Assembly (NCBI GenBank): GCA_963820775.1
Contig: CAWGBF010000015.1
Span: forward strand, 62,001-126,000
Direction of reading: 5' to 3'
From: Roseiarcus sp963820775
Lineage (GTDB): Bacteria > Pseudomonadota > Alphaproteobacteria > Rhizobiales > Beijerinckiaceae
Length of the DNA stretch: 64,000 bases
Shown here: positions 20,172-29,181 of the stretch, piece after piece
Numbering within the stretch: position 1 is the first letter of the stretch
How the letters are laid out: every line of letters starts with the position of its first letter
The notes under the pieces: model-generated
What the model was told of the DNA's origin: nothing
Databases searched by the model: none
What the model saw: only the letters and a program-made list of their open reading frames with translations
Program-made: the position numbers and the translations under genes

Positions 20172-21083
20172 ATGGGACAGGCGACAGTCGCAACCCGTGC
20201 GCCATTGTCGACAGCGACAGTGGTCGACACAGCTATCGACACGGTCTCTGGCGTCTCCTGGGCGGCCGTCTTCGCGGGCGCCTTCGTTGCTGCGGCGTTC
20301 TCCCTGGCGTTGGTGGCGCTGGGGGCGGGCATTGGCCTCGTTTCGGTTTCGCCATGGTCGAGCAACAACCCTTCGGTGACGACATTCACCGTGCTCGCCG
20401 CAGCGTGGTTCATCGCCGTTCAGCTGTTCGCGTCGGGCGTGGGCGGTTACTTGGCGGGGCGACTGCGGACCCGTTGGGCGCGCGTGCACACCGATGAGGT
20501 TTTCTTTCGCGATACCGCGCATGGCCTCCTGGTTTGGGCGGTCGGGGCGGTCATCGCCGCAACGCTGCTTGCCTGGGCCGCAAGCTCGGCCGCGAGCGGC
20601 GCCGCGCGACTCGCAGGCGCGGCGACAGAGGCCGTCGGTTCGGCGACCGGCCAGGCCGCGTCGGCGATGGGCGATCCGACGAGCTATTTTTCCGATATGC
20701 TCTGGCGCTCCGATCACCCGGCGCCAGGCGACCAGGGCGCCGCACGGATGGCGGAGGGTGGCCGGATTCTGACCCGCGCTCTCTACAACGGCGATCTTCC
20801 TGCCGGAGATAAGACTTATCTGGCTCAACTCGTCGCGAGCCGGACGGGGTTGAGTCAACCGGACGCGGAGAAGCGCGTCTCCGACGTGTTTGACCAAGCG
20901 CAGAAAGCAAAGCAGCAGGCCGCGGATAAGGCCAAGGAGGCGGCGGACGCCGCTCGCAAAACCGGGGTCTATGTCACCCTTTGGGCCTTCATCTCCCTGT
21001 TGGTCGGCGCTTTCTCCGCAAGCTACATGGCCACAGTCGGCGGACGGCAGCGGGACGAAGCGCCGCTCTTTGAGCAGGCGTAA
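20172..21083 (+). CDS. Hypothetical membrane protein with four hydrophobic segments
   Basis: 303 residues. Hydrophobic stretches at about 30-58, 72-96, 118-140 and 265-290 suggest four membrane segments. Between the third and fourth lies a long Ala/Lys-rich amphipathic stretch (QKAKQQAADKAKEAADAARK), probably a coiled coil. Similar proteins occur in Hyphomicrobiales and are sometimes labelled PhnA-like, but no function is established. It starts at ATG 20172 just after the IS5 element and ends before a GC-rich hairpin (CTCCCC/GGGGAG around 21118-21141) that may act as a terminator for this gene and the convergent BMP gene. Confidence 0.75.
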   Translation: MGQATVATRAPLSTATVVDTAIDTVSGVSWAAVFAGAFVAAAFSLALVALGAGIGLVSVSPWSSNNPSVTTFTVLAAAWFIAVQLFASGVGGYLAGRLRTRWARVHTDEVFFRDTAHGLLVWAVGAVIAATLLAWAASSAASGAARLAGAATEAVGSATGQAASAMGDPTSYFSDMLWRSDHPAPGDQGAARMAEGGRILTRALYNGDLPAGDKTYLAQLVASRTGLSQPDAEKRVSDVFDQAQKAKQQAADKAKEAADAARKTGVYVTLWAFISLLVGAFSASYMATVGGRQRDEAPLFEQA

Positions 21084-21152
21084 CGCTCACCGAAAGAAAA
21101 AAGGGCGTCCCTAACCCTCTCCCCGCGAGACGGGGGGAGCGAAATCGGGAGC

Positions 21153-22244
21153 CTAGCTCTGCACGCCCTTGACGTACCAGTCGATGACGGCAAGGTCTTT
21201 ATCCTCCATGCGCTGCCCCTTGACGACGCGCTCCTTGCCCTCCTGGTCGACGATCGGCCCGGTGAAAACGTCGTAGCCGCCGTCCTTCCAGCCGGCGATG
21301 ATCTTGTCAGCGGCGGCCTTCACATTGTCCGGCAGAGCCTTGTTGTAGGGCGACATGACGACCGTGCCCTCCTTGAAGCCCCACCACGCGTCGTCGGGCT
21401 TCCAGCTCCCGTCAAGCATCGCTTTCGCGCGCGAGGTGTAATAGGGCCCCCAGATATCCTCGATGCCGGTCGCCTGCGTCTTCGGGGCGAAGCGCGACAT
21501 GTCGGCGCCTTGCCCGAAACACCAGACCTTGCGCTGCTCGCACACCTGAAGGCCGGCAGGACTGTCGGTATGCTGGGCGACGACGTCACAACCGAGGTTA
21601 ATGAGCGTCTGCACGGCCGCCGCTTCCTTTGCCGGGTCGAACCACGAATCGATCATCACGAGCTTCGTCTTGATGTTCGGACTGACCGCCTGTGCGGACA
21701 GGGTGAACGAATTCACCCCGAGCACGACTTCCGGCACTTTGTAAGAGCCGAGATAGCCGATCGTCCCGGACTTCGACAGCATGCCTGCGATTGTGCCCTC
21801 GACCGCTCGCCCTTGATGAAAGCGCGAATTGTAGGTGCCGACATTGTCGGCGTGTTTGTAGCCGGTGCAATGCTCGAACATTACTCCCGGGAACTGCTTG
21901 GCCACTTCGATCGTCTGATCCATATAGCCATAAGAAGTCGTGAAGATGAGCTTGGAGCCATTCTGCGCAAGGTCCTTCAGGATCGGCACGGCGCTCGCGT
22001 CTTCCTTCACATTCTCCACATAGCTCGAGACGACCTGGCCCTTGAGCGCGGCGTCCATCGCCAGACGCCCTTTGTTATGCGCCCAGGTCCAGCCATAGTC
22101 GCCGATTGGGCCGAGGAAGATGAAGCCGACTTTCAGGGGTTCGGCGGCGAAGGCGCCGCGGCCAAGGATCGGCGCCGTCGCCAGCCCTGCGGCGGTGGTC
22201 TTCAGGAAATTGCGGCGAGTGAGGAAGCTCACATTTTTCTCCAT
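21153..22244 (-). CDS. BMP family ABC transporter substrate-binding protein (copy 1)
   Basis: PnrA/BmpA-type periplasmic binding protein, 363 residues. The N-terminus has a twin-arginine-like signal (LTRRNFLKTTAAG) and the mature protein starts near AAEPLKVGFIFLG. Typical family segments follow: ENVKEDASAVPILKDL, IFTTSYGYMDQTIEVAKQ and GTYNSRFHQGRAVEGTIAG. Such proteins bind purine nucleosides or related compounds. It is the last gene of the minus-strand operon ATPase, permease, permease, BMP copy 2, BMP copy 1 and is a close paralogue of the preceding gene. Confidence 0.93.
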   Translation of the reverse strand: MEKNVSFLTRRNFLKTTAAGLATAPILGRGAFAAEPLKVGFIFLGPIGDYGWTWAHNKGRLAMDAALKGQVVSSYVENVKEDASAVPILKDLAQNGSKLIFTTSYGYMDQTIEVAKQFPGVMFEHCTGYKHADNVGTYNSRFHQGRAVEGTIAGMLSKSGTIGYLGSYKVPEVVLGVNSFTLSAQAVSPNIKTKLVMIDSWFDPAKEAAAVQTLINLGCDVVAQHTDSPAGLQVCEQRKVWCFGQGADMSRFAPKTQATGIEDIWGPYYTSRAKAMLDGSWKPDDAWWGFKEGTVVMSPYNKALPDNVKAAADKIIAGWKDGGYDVFTGPIVDQEGKERVVKGQRMEDKDLAVIDWYVKGVQS

Positions 22245-22328
22245 TTGCTCAGCCCCTCAGAGGGGCCGGAAACGCCAAAACAGAAGCAAGAAACGTGCCT
22301 AACTACGCAAACGAATCGCATGACGCTG

Positions 22329-22440
22329 CCTCATCCGGCCGACTGCGTGCCGCCTTCTCCCAGAGGGAGAAGCGAAGAAGCGCCGGCGTTTTCCACCTTC
22401 TCCCTCGGGGAGAAGGTGGCGCGAAGCGCTGGATGAGGTG
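22329..22440. repeat. Palindromic intergenic repeat between the two BMP genes
   Basis: Two opposed blocks: CCTCATCCGGCC near 22329 and GCGCTGGATGAGG ending at 22439 face each other. Between them are two stem-forming units, CTTCTCCCAGAGGGAGAAG at about 22354-22372 and CCTTCTCCCTCGGGGAGAAGG at about 22398-22418. The pattern is that of a bacterial REP/RPE-type dispersed repeat. It may stabilise or attenuate the transcript between copy 2 and copy 1. Confidence 0.65.
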
Positions 22441-22441
22441 G

Positions 22442-23521
22442 TCAACTCTGCACGCCCTTGACGTACCAGTCCATCACCAAGAGGTCTTTGTCCTCCATGC
22501 GCTGGCCCTTGGCGATGCGTTCCTTGCCGCTCTGATCCGCGATCGGGCCCGTAAACACCTCGTAGGTTCCGGCCTTGATGCCGGCAATGATTTTTTCTGT
22601 GGCGGCGCGCACGTTTTCCGGCACGGCCTTATTGTAGGGGGCTATGTCCAAGAGTCCTTCCTTCAAACCCCACCAGACGTCGTCCGACTTCCACGAGCCG
22701 CCGAGCACCGCCTTGGCGCGCTCGATGTAATAGGGGCCCCAGAGGTCCAGGCTCGCCGTCAGCTGCGCATGCGGCGCGAAGCGCGACATGTCGGCGCCGT
22801 AGCCGAACCCGTAAATCTTGCGCTTCTCGCAGACCTGGAGCACCGCCGGAGAATCGACGTGCTGGGCGATGACGTCACAGCCGAGATTGGCCAGCGTCTC
22901 CGCCGCGGCGGCCTCCTTGGCGGGATCGAACCAGGTGTCGATCATCACGAGCTTGGTGGTGATCTTCGGATTGACGGCCTGTGCGGCGAGCGTGAACGCG
23001 TTCACGCCCATCACCACTTCCGGGATCTTGAACGACCCGACAAAGCCGATCGTTCCGGTCTTCGACATCATGCCGGCGATTGTGCCGGTGACCGCTCGGC
23101 CCTGATAGAAACGTGAGTTGTAGGTTCCGACATTGTCGGCGCGCTTGTAGCCGGTGCAATGCTCCCATTTGACGCCTGGGGACTGCTTGGCGACCTCGAT
23201 CGTCTGGTCCATGTAACCGTAGGAGGTGGTGAAGATGAGCTTGTGGCCCTGCTGAGCGAGGTCCTTCATGACTGGAATCGCGCTCGCATCCTCCTTCACG
23301 TTCTCGACGTAGTCGGCGACGACCTGGCCTTTGAGCGCGTCGACGAGCGCCTTGCGGCCCTGTTCGTGCGACCAGGTCCAGCCCCAGTCGCCGATTGCGC
23401 CAAGATAGATGAAGCCGATCTTGAGCGGGTCGGCGGCGAAGGCGCTGCGAGACAAGCCCGGCAGCGCCAATCCCGCCGCCGCGGCCGTCTTGATGAGACG
23501 GCGTCGGGTAACCTTGTTCAT
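22442..23521 (-). CDS. BMP family ABC transporter substrate-binding protein (copy 2)
   Basis: 359 residues from ATG 23521, preceded by a clear SD (GGGAGAG). The frame is open further upstream but overlaps the permease, so this start is preferred. Twin-arginine-like signal VTRRRLIKTAAAAG, then DPLKIGFIYLGAIGDWGW. It matches copy 1 over its whole length with the same motifs (NVKEDASAIPVMKDLAQ, TSYGYMDQTIEVAKQ). The pair arose by tandem duplication and may bind different ligands. The gene follows the permease at 23545 with a short gap. Confidence 0.93.
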   Translation of the reverse strand: MNKVTRRRLIKTAAAAGLALPGLSRSAFAADPLKIGFIYLGAIGDWGWTWSHEQGRKALVDALKGQVVADYVENVKEDASAIPVMKDLAQQGHKLIFTTSYGYMDQTIEVAKQSPGVKWEHCTGYKRADNVGTYNSRFYQGRAVTGTIAGMMSKTGTIGFVGSFKIPEVVMGVNAFTLAAQAVNPKITTKLVMIDTWFDPAKEAAAAETLANLGCDVIAQHVDSPAVLQVCEKRKIYGFGYGADMSRFAPHAQLTASLDLWGPYYIERAKAVLGGSWKSDDVWWGLKEGLLDIAPYNKAVPENVRAATEKIIAGIKAGTYEVFTGPIADQSGKERIAKGQRMEDKDLLVMDWYVKGVQS

Positions 23522-23544
23522 CGTTTCTCTCCCTGGCCAGTCTC

Positions 23545-24486
23545 TTAGCTGTTGGGCAGGAACGGCCGGCCGAGGCAGGCCGGGGCCTCGCTTCCGGCGA
23601 CCTCGCGGGCCGAGATGACAGCCAGCGCGACCACGGCTGCGATATAGGGCATCGCCGCCCAGAATTGCGACGGCAGGAATGAGAAGCCGGACGCCTTGGC
23701 GTAAAGCTCGAGCGTCATCAGGACGCCGAAAAAGTAAGCGCCCGCCAGCAGCCGCCCGGCTCGCCATCCGGAGAAAACCACCAGCGCGAGCGCGATCCAG
23801 CCACGCCCCGCGGTCATTTGCTCGGCCCACATCGGCGTGATGACCATCGAGAAATAAGCGCCCCCGATTCCGGCCAGCGCGCCGCCGAAGGCGATCGCGG
23901 CGTAACGGATCGCGATCACCGGATAGCCAATCGAATGGGCGGAAAGATCGTTCTCGCCGACCGCGCGTAAGATGAGCCCGGCGCGCGTGCGGTTCAGGAA
24001 CCAGCCGACAGCGAAGACCATGAGAAGCGCGAAATAGACGAGCGGACTGTAGCCGAACACGACCCGCCACAGCGGATCGCCGGCGAGCGAATCGGGAAAG
24101 ACGGAATTGAACGACGGCACGATCATGCCCACATAGCCTGCGCCGATGAGCGAAGAGAGGCCGATGCCGAAGATCGCGAGCGCTAAGCCGGTCGCCACCT
24201 GGTTGGAGCCGAGCGTCAACACCAGCACCGCGAACAGCATAGAGGAGGCGGCGCCCGCGAGCGCGGCGGCGATGACGCCGAACCAGGGCGCCATATCGCC
24301 GAGATCGGGACCATAGTTCATGGTGACGGCGAAGCCGGTGACGGCCCCGATCAGCATCATGCCCTCGATGCCGAGATTGAGCACGCCGCTCTTCTCAACC
24401 ACCAGTTCGCCGGTTGCGGCGAGCAGGATCGGCGTCGTCACGCCGACCACGGTGATGAGGGCGTCGATGAAGAAACGGATATTCAC
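23545..24486 (-). CDS. BMP-type nucleoside ABC transporter permease (NupQ-like)
   Basis: 313 residues, multispanning, of the BPD_transp_2 superfamily. TGELVVEKSGVLNLGIEGMM near the N-terminus is characteristic of the permeases that work with BMP proteins. The C-terminus ends in a short polar tail. The start overlaps the end of the upstream permease gene (24483) by 4 bases, so the two are translationally coupled. Confidence 0.93.
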   Translation of the reverse strand: MNIRFFIDALITVVGVTTPILLAATGELVVEKSGVLNLGIEGMMLIGAVTGFAVTMNYGPDLGDMAPWFGVIAAALAGAASSMLFAVLVLTLGSNQVATGLALAIFGIGLSSLIGAGYVGMIVPSFNSVFPDSLAGDPLWRVVFGYSPLVYFALLMVFAVGWFLNRTRAGLILRAVGENDLSAHSIGYPVIAIRYAAIAFGGALAGIGGAYFSMVITPMWAEQMTAGRGWIALALVVFSGWRAGRLLAGAYFFGVLMTLELYAKASGFSFLPSQFWAAMPYIAAVVALAVISAREVAGSEAPACLGRPFLPNS

Positions 24487-25577
24487 GCGACAGCCTCCGC
24501 GGGCGCGGCGCGCGGCGCGCGGCGAATGACGCGCAAACGGTATCGGACCAGAATGTCGCTGGCGAGAATGAAGAACAGCATCATCGCCTGGAAGATGCCG
24601 GCGGTGGCGCTGGGCACGTGCACAACCGTCTGCGCCACCTGGCCGCCGACATAGGTGACGGCGAGGATCAGCCCGGCGAGAAACACGCCGACCGGATGGA
24701 GGCGGCCGAGGAACGAAACGATGATCGCGGTGAAGCCGTAGCCGGAGGGGAAGCCCAGGTTGATCTGTCCGAGTTGGCTCGAGGCCTCGAGAATGCCCGC
24801 TAATCCGGCCATCCCGCCGCTGATCATGAGCGTCGACCAGACGGTGCGCGAGGCGTCGAAGCCCCCATAGCGCGCGGCGTGGGGCGCCGCGCCGACAGTG
24901 CGGACCGAAAAGCCGTAGACCGAGCGCGTGGCGAGCAGCCAGAACACGAGGGTCAGCACAATGGCGACGATGAGGCCCGGCGGAATGGCGGTTCCGGCGA
25001 TGGCGTGCGGCAGGAGCTCAGCCGGGGTGAACGGCGGGGTCTGCGGGAAATTGTGTCCGTTCGGATCCTTCCACGGGCCGCTGACCAGATAATTGAGCAC
25101 CTGCAGCGCGACATAGACCAGCATCAGGGTGGACAGCACCTCGGACACCCGGTAGCGCGTCCTCAAGAAAGCCGGGATCGCCGCCCAGGCCATGCCGCCC
25201 ACGATCCCGGCCGCGATCATCAGCAGGATGACCCAGAAACCTTGCGCATTGGGCAGAGCGAAGGCGACGCCCGCGCCCGCGAGCGCGCCGATGATGTACT
25301 GGCCCTCGGCGCCGATGTTCCAGATCTTGGCTTGATTGCCGAGCGATAGGCCGAGCGCGATGATGATGAGCGGCGCCGCCTTGGTCGCGACATCCTGCCA
25401 CTTGTATGAGGCGACGACGGGCGTGATGAAGGTCTCATAAATCGCGCGCGGCCCGTCGAAGCCGATCAACTGAAAGATGATCGCGCCGAGCGCCATGGTC
25501 AGAAGCACGGAGGCGACCGGCGTCGCGATCTGCATGAAACGGCTCGGCGTCAGCCGCTTCTCAAGCCGGATGCGCAT
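24483..25577 (-). CDS. BMP-type nucleoside ABC transporter permease (NupP-like)
   Basis: 364 residues with about ten hydrophobic helices. The segment GNQAKIWNIGAEGQYIIGAL is the hallmark of this subfamily, and RTVGAAPHAARYGGFD is a typical cytoplasmic loop. It forms the membrane pore with the adjacent permease. Its start lies inside the end of the broken ATPase gene (stop near 25561), as expected for a coupled operon. Confidence 0.93.
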   Translation of the reverse strand: MRIRLEKRLTPSRFMQIATPVASVLLTMALGAIIFQLIGFDGPRAIYETFITPVVASYKWQDVATKAAPLIIIALGLSLGNQAKIWNIGAEGQYIIGALAGAGVAFALPNAQGFWVILLMIAAGIVGGMAWAAIPAFLRTRYRVSEVLSTLMLVYVALQVLNYLVSGPWKDPNGHNFPQTPPFTPAELLPHAIAGTAIPPGLIVAIVLTLVFWLLATRSVYGFSVRTVGAAPHAARYGGFDASRTVWSTLMISGGMAGLAGILEASSQLGQINLGFPSGYGFTAIIVSFLGRLHPVGVFLAGLILAVTYVGGQVAQTVVHVPSATAGIFQAMMLFFILASDILVRYRLRVIRRAPRAAPAEAVA

Positions 25578-27128
25578 GCAGGGCCTCTGTCATCTCGACC
25601 GTCGCCGCTGGGTCGCCGTGCACGCCGCCCATGAGGAGGCCGATCTCTTCGATCGAAACCTCGCCGACCTTCATCGGCGCCGACAGGCGGCCGAGATTGA
25701 TGACGGCGATCGTGTCGCAAAGCGTGAGCAGTTCGTCGAGGTCTTGCGAGATGACCATGACCGCCGAGCCACGCGCGGCGAGATCGACGATCGCCTGGTG
25801 GATGGCGGCCGCGGCGCCCGCGTCCACGCCCCAGGTCGGCTGGCAGACGACGAGCGCCTCAGGCCGCTGCAGGATCTCGCGGCCCATGATGAATTTCTGC
25901 AAATTGCCGCCCGAGAGCGAGCCGGCGAGCGCGCCCGGGCCCGTCGCTTTCACCGTGTAGGCGCCGATCACTTCGGCGGCATAGTTGGTCGCCTTGCCGA
26001 CGATCGATGAGGCCGAAGCGCACCATCTCCATGCGGTCGCGACCGGTGAGCGCGCCATTGTCGGTGAGCGAGAACTCGCCGACCGCCGCATGGCCGTTGC
26101 GCTCTTCCGGAACCGCGCATAAGCCCAGGTCGCGACGCTGAGTGACGCCGAGCCGGCCGACTTCGCGGCCCACGAGCGTGATCGCCTCGGGCGTCGGCGC
26201 CAGCGTCTCGCCGCTCATCGCGCTCATCAGTTCATTCTGCCCGTTCCCGGCGACGCCGGCGACGCCGAAGATCTCGCCGGCCCTCACGCTCGAGCGCGAC
26301 ATCTTGCAGCGCGACGCCGAATTCGCTCGGCTTCGGCAGGCTCAAGCCTTGCGCCGCGAGCTTGGGCGGCCCGAAGCCGCGACTCATGGGCTTGGCGATT
26401 TCCTTCAGGTTGGCCCCGATCATCATCTCGGCCATCGAGCGCGAGGTCTCGCGCTTCGGATCGCAATGCGCCACCACCTTGCCGCCGCGCAGGATGGTCG
26501 CCGTGTCGCAGAGCGCCACGATCTCGTGCAGCTTATGGGAGATGTAGAGGATCGAGCAGCCGCTCGCGGCCAGCTTTCGCAAAGTCTCGAACAATTGCTC
26601 GACTTCCTGCGGCGTGAGCACCGAGGTCGGCTCATCCATGATCAAGAGCCGCGGGTTGAGCAAGAGCGCGCGCACGATCTCGATGCGCTGTCGCTCGCCG
26701 ACGCTGAGCGTTGAGACGACGCGGCGCGGATCGAGCTTGAGCTGATAGGCTTCGAGCACCCGATTGAACTCGGCCAAAAGGTCGCGCGAGGAAAGGCGCG
26801 CGTCGAGGCCGAGCGCGATATTCTCCAAGACCGTCATCGCCTCGAACAGCGAGAAGTGCTGGAACACCATGCCGATGCCGAGCCGGCGAGCCGCGCGCGG
26901 ATTGGGAATGCGGACGGGCGAGCCGTCGAAGACGATCTCGCCCTCGTCGGGCGCGAGGATGCCGTAGATCATCTTGACCAGGGTCGACTTTCCCGCGCCG
27001 TTCTCGCCGAGGAGAGCGTGAATCTCGCCGGGCTTGACGTTCAGATTGACGTTGTCGTTGGCGCGGACGCCCGGAAAGGACTTGCTGACGCCGGTGAGCT
27101 TCAGCCGCAGGGGAGCTTCGACAGTCAC
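25561..27128 (-). pseudogene. BMP-type nucleoside ABC transporter ATPase, two frameshifts
   Basis: Double ABC ATPase of the YufO/NupO type. Starting at ATG 27128, the first half is complete: Walker A GENGAGKST, signature LSVGERQ, Walker B LLIMDEPTSVL. The frame changes near 26285 (into SVRAGEIFGVAGVAGNGQNE) and again near 26008 (into SIVGKATNYAAEVIGAYTV). After that comes the second signature SLSGGNLQKFIMGRE and the end at 25561. The second Walker B reads ALVVCQPTWGVD, so the usual D-E is C-Q, as in many members of this family. Both breaks look like single-base indels. All other operon genes are intact, so sequencing error is a real possibility. Confidence 0.88.
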
Positions 27129-27462
27129 CTCAACTTCACCTCGCTCCCCGCTCGTCGGGCCTCGCTTGAGCCCCGACGCAAAAACTGCGCCGCGCTCGCG
27201 CTATCCCCAACGACAAAGGATTGGGAGACACGCGATTTCCTTCCGTGTGCTGGACCCGGACGCCGCAATTTTGGGCAAAAGTAACGGGGGCTGCTGAAGT
27301 GTCAAATGAACTGGCGTCAATGATCTGTGGAGTAAGCGGAAATTGGCGGCGACGGTCCCGACATTTGCCAGCTTTGAATGCGTCACCTCAGGCGCTTTAC
27401 CTTGCCCGGGACGCGCAGCTCTTTTGTGCTAGGCCTTCTCGGCCGTTCGTGGAGCCCTTGTC
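27129..27462. other. Divergent intergenic region between nucleoside ABC operon and deaminase
   Basis: No gene seen. It must hold the promoters of both the minus-strand transporter operon and the plus-strand deaminase, but I cannot identify a riboswitch or an operator palindrome with confidence. Confidence 0.4.
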
Positions 27463-27963
27463 ATGACCTTCGCATCCCTTCGCCCCTACGACGAGGCGCA
27501 GCTCCGCCGCGCCTTCGACGTGGCCAGCCGATCGCGAGCCGCCGGCGATCATCCGTTCGGCTCGGTGCTTGCCGACGGAGAGGGCAGGGCGCTCATTGAG
27601 CAGGGCAATGGATACACGAGCGAGGGCGGCGACCGCACGGCGCACGCCGAGCGACTCCTCGCCTCACGCGCGGCGCGGGCTTACGACCTCGCCTTCCTGG
27701 CGCGCTGCACGCTCTATACGTCCGCCGAACCCTGCGCCATGTGCGCGGGCGCGATCTACTGGGCGGGAATTGGCCGCGTCGTCTATGGGCAGAGCGAGAA
27801 GGCGCTCAAAGCGCAGACTGGCGCGCATGAGGAAAATCCGACCCTCGACCTGCCTTGCGCGACGGTTTTTGCCGCTGGGCAGCGGCCGACCGAAGTCGTT
27901 GGCCCGCTGCTTGAGGGTGAGGCGGCTCAATTGCAGTCGGATTTCTGGACGGCGAGAAGATAG
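27463..27963 (+). CDS. Nucleoside/nucleobase deaminase (cytidine-deaminase fold)
   Basis: 166 residues. Zinc site residues are visible: His61 and catalytic Glu63 in TAHAERLL, Cys91 and Cys94 in PCAMCAGAI. This is the pattern of the guanine deaminase / tRNA-adenosine deaminase / CMP deaminase superfamily. The length, and the place divergent from a BMP-type nucleoside importer, favour deamination of an imported base such as guanine or cytosine over tRNA editing; the exact substrate cannot be read from the sequence. The upstream region lacks a strong SD. Confidence 0.88.
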   Translation: MTFASLRPYDEAQLRRAFDVASRSRAAGDHPFGSVLADGEGRALIEQGNGYTSEGGDRTAHAERLLASRAARAYDLAFLARCTLYTSAEPCAMCAGAIYWAGIGRVVYGQSEKALKAQTGAHEENPTLDLPCATVFAAGQRPTEVVGPLLEGEAAQLQSDFWTARR

Positions 27964-28090
27964 GCCGTGTTACACCGCCGCGCCGGGCGAGTTTTATTAC
28001 GAGGGTCCGCTACGCATTCCGTCTGAATCGTCTATTGAGGCGCCGGCCAGAGACCCCTCGGCGGGCGACGGCAACCGGCAAGGAGGATCG

Positions 28091-29029
28091 ATGGATTTTT
28101 CCGTCATCATTCCAGCGTACAACGTTTCAGCCATTATCGAGCGCGCCATCCGCAGCGCCGCGGCGCAGACCTTGCCGCCGCTCGAGATCCTCGTCATCGA
28201 CGATTGCTCGACCGACAACACCGTCGAAGTCGTGCGGGCGCTAGCGCGGGAAATGCCCTCCCTGCGCCTTCTCTCAACCCCTTCCAACGGCGGCGTGTCG
28301 GCTGCGCGCAATGTCGGTTTGCGGGAGGCGAAAGCCGACTGGGTCGCCTTGCTTGACGCCGACGACGCCTGGAAGCCCGGCCGGCTTAAGCGCCTGTCGG
28401 AAGTCGCGAGCGCGACATCGGCCGACTTCGTCGCCGACAATCAGGTGCTGTGGGATCCTGTCGCAGAAGCGCAGTTCAAATCGGCCTATTACCAACTTCC
28501 GGAGCCGCAGAAGCAGATCACGCTGCTTGACGTGTTTCGCGCTGATGACAATTTCAATTTCTCGAAGGCTTCGTTCACGCTCATGAAGCCGATCTGGCGC
28601 CGCAAGTTTCTTGCCGACCACAAGCTTGAGTACAATGAAAGCATGAAAATCGGCGAGGATTTCTTCCTTCTTGTCGAGAGCCTGTTCAACGGGGCGAAAG
28701 TGATCCTGATCAGGGAAGCCTATTACATCTATTCGATGCCCAGTGGGCCCTCCGGACGCTCGCCACACAGCCGCTCGGTCCAAGACGTCAGCAAGCTTCC
28801 GAGCCAAACCGACCTGCTGACCCAGAAATATGCGGACCGCATCGACGAGACCCTCAAACGCGCCATCGACGATTTCCGGAAGACTTTCACTCTCCTTCAC
28901 CAATCTAACGTTGCTCGAACCTATCGACGTTCGGGCCAATACGCCAAATACCTTGCCTATCTTGCCGCCAGGCCTGAGCTGGTGCGGCGACTAGTTTCCC
29001 GCGCCGCGTTGAAAATCGGAAAAGGATAG
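28091..29029 (+). CDS. Glycosyltransferase family 2
   Basis: 312 residues. GT-A fold start MDFSVIIPAYNVSAIIERAI, the first Asp motif VIDDCSTDNT, and the DXD-like LLDADDAWKPGRL are all seen. ATG 28091 has AAGGAGG just upstream, which decides the start. It transfers a sugar from a nucleotide donor to an unknown acceptor, probably for surface polysaccharide. It stands next to the convergent Gfo/Idh-ALO fusion gene. Confidence 0.93.
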   Translation: MDFSVIIPAYNVSAIIERAIRSAAAQTLPPLEILVIDDCSTDNTVEVVRALAREMPSLRLLSTPSNGGVSAARNVGLREAKADWVALLDADDAWKPGRLKRLSEVASATSADFVADNQVLWDPVAEAQFKSAYYQLPEPQKQITLLDVFRADDNFNFSKASFTLMKPIWRRKFLADHKLEYNESMKIGEDFFLLVESLFNGAKVILIREAYYIYSMPSGPSGRSPHSRSVQDVSKLPSQTDLLTQKYADRIDETLKRAIDDFRKTFTLLHQSNVARTYRRSGQYAKYLAYLAARPELVRRLVSRAALKIGKG

Positions 29030-29181
29030 GCGTAGGTCTGCGATTTAGCAGCATCCGAGGATTGCGAGGAATCGTCGGACTCGCCGCTTGAGGACGAAGG
29101 GCATCGGTTGCAGGCGACCGCGCGTCCCAGCGACGATGGCGCCACGCGCGGCCAATCATCACACATGGCGAGAGTAATCAA

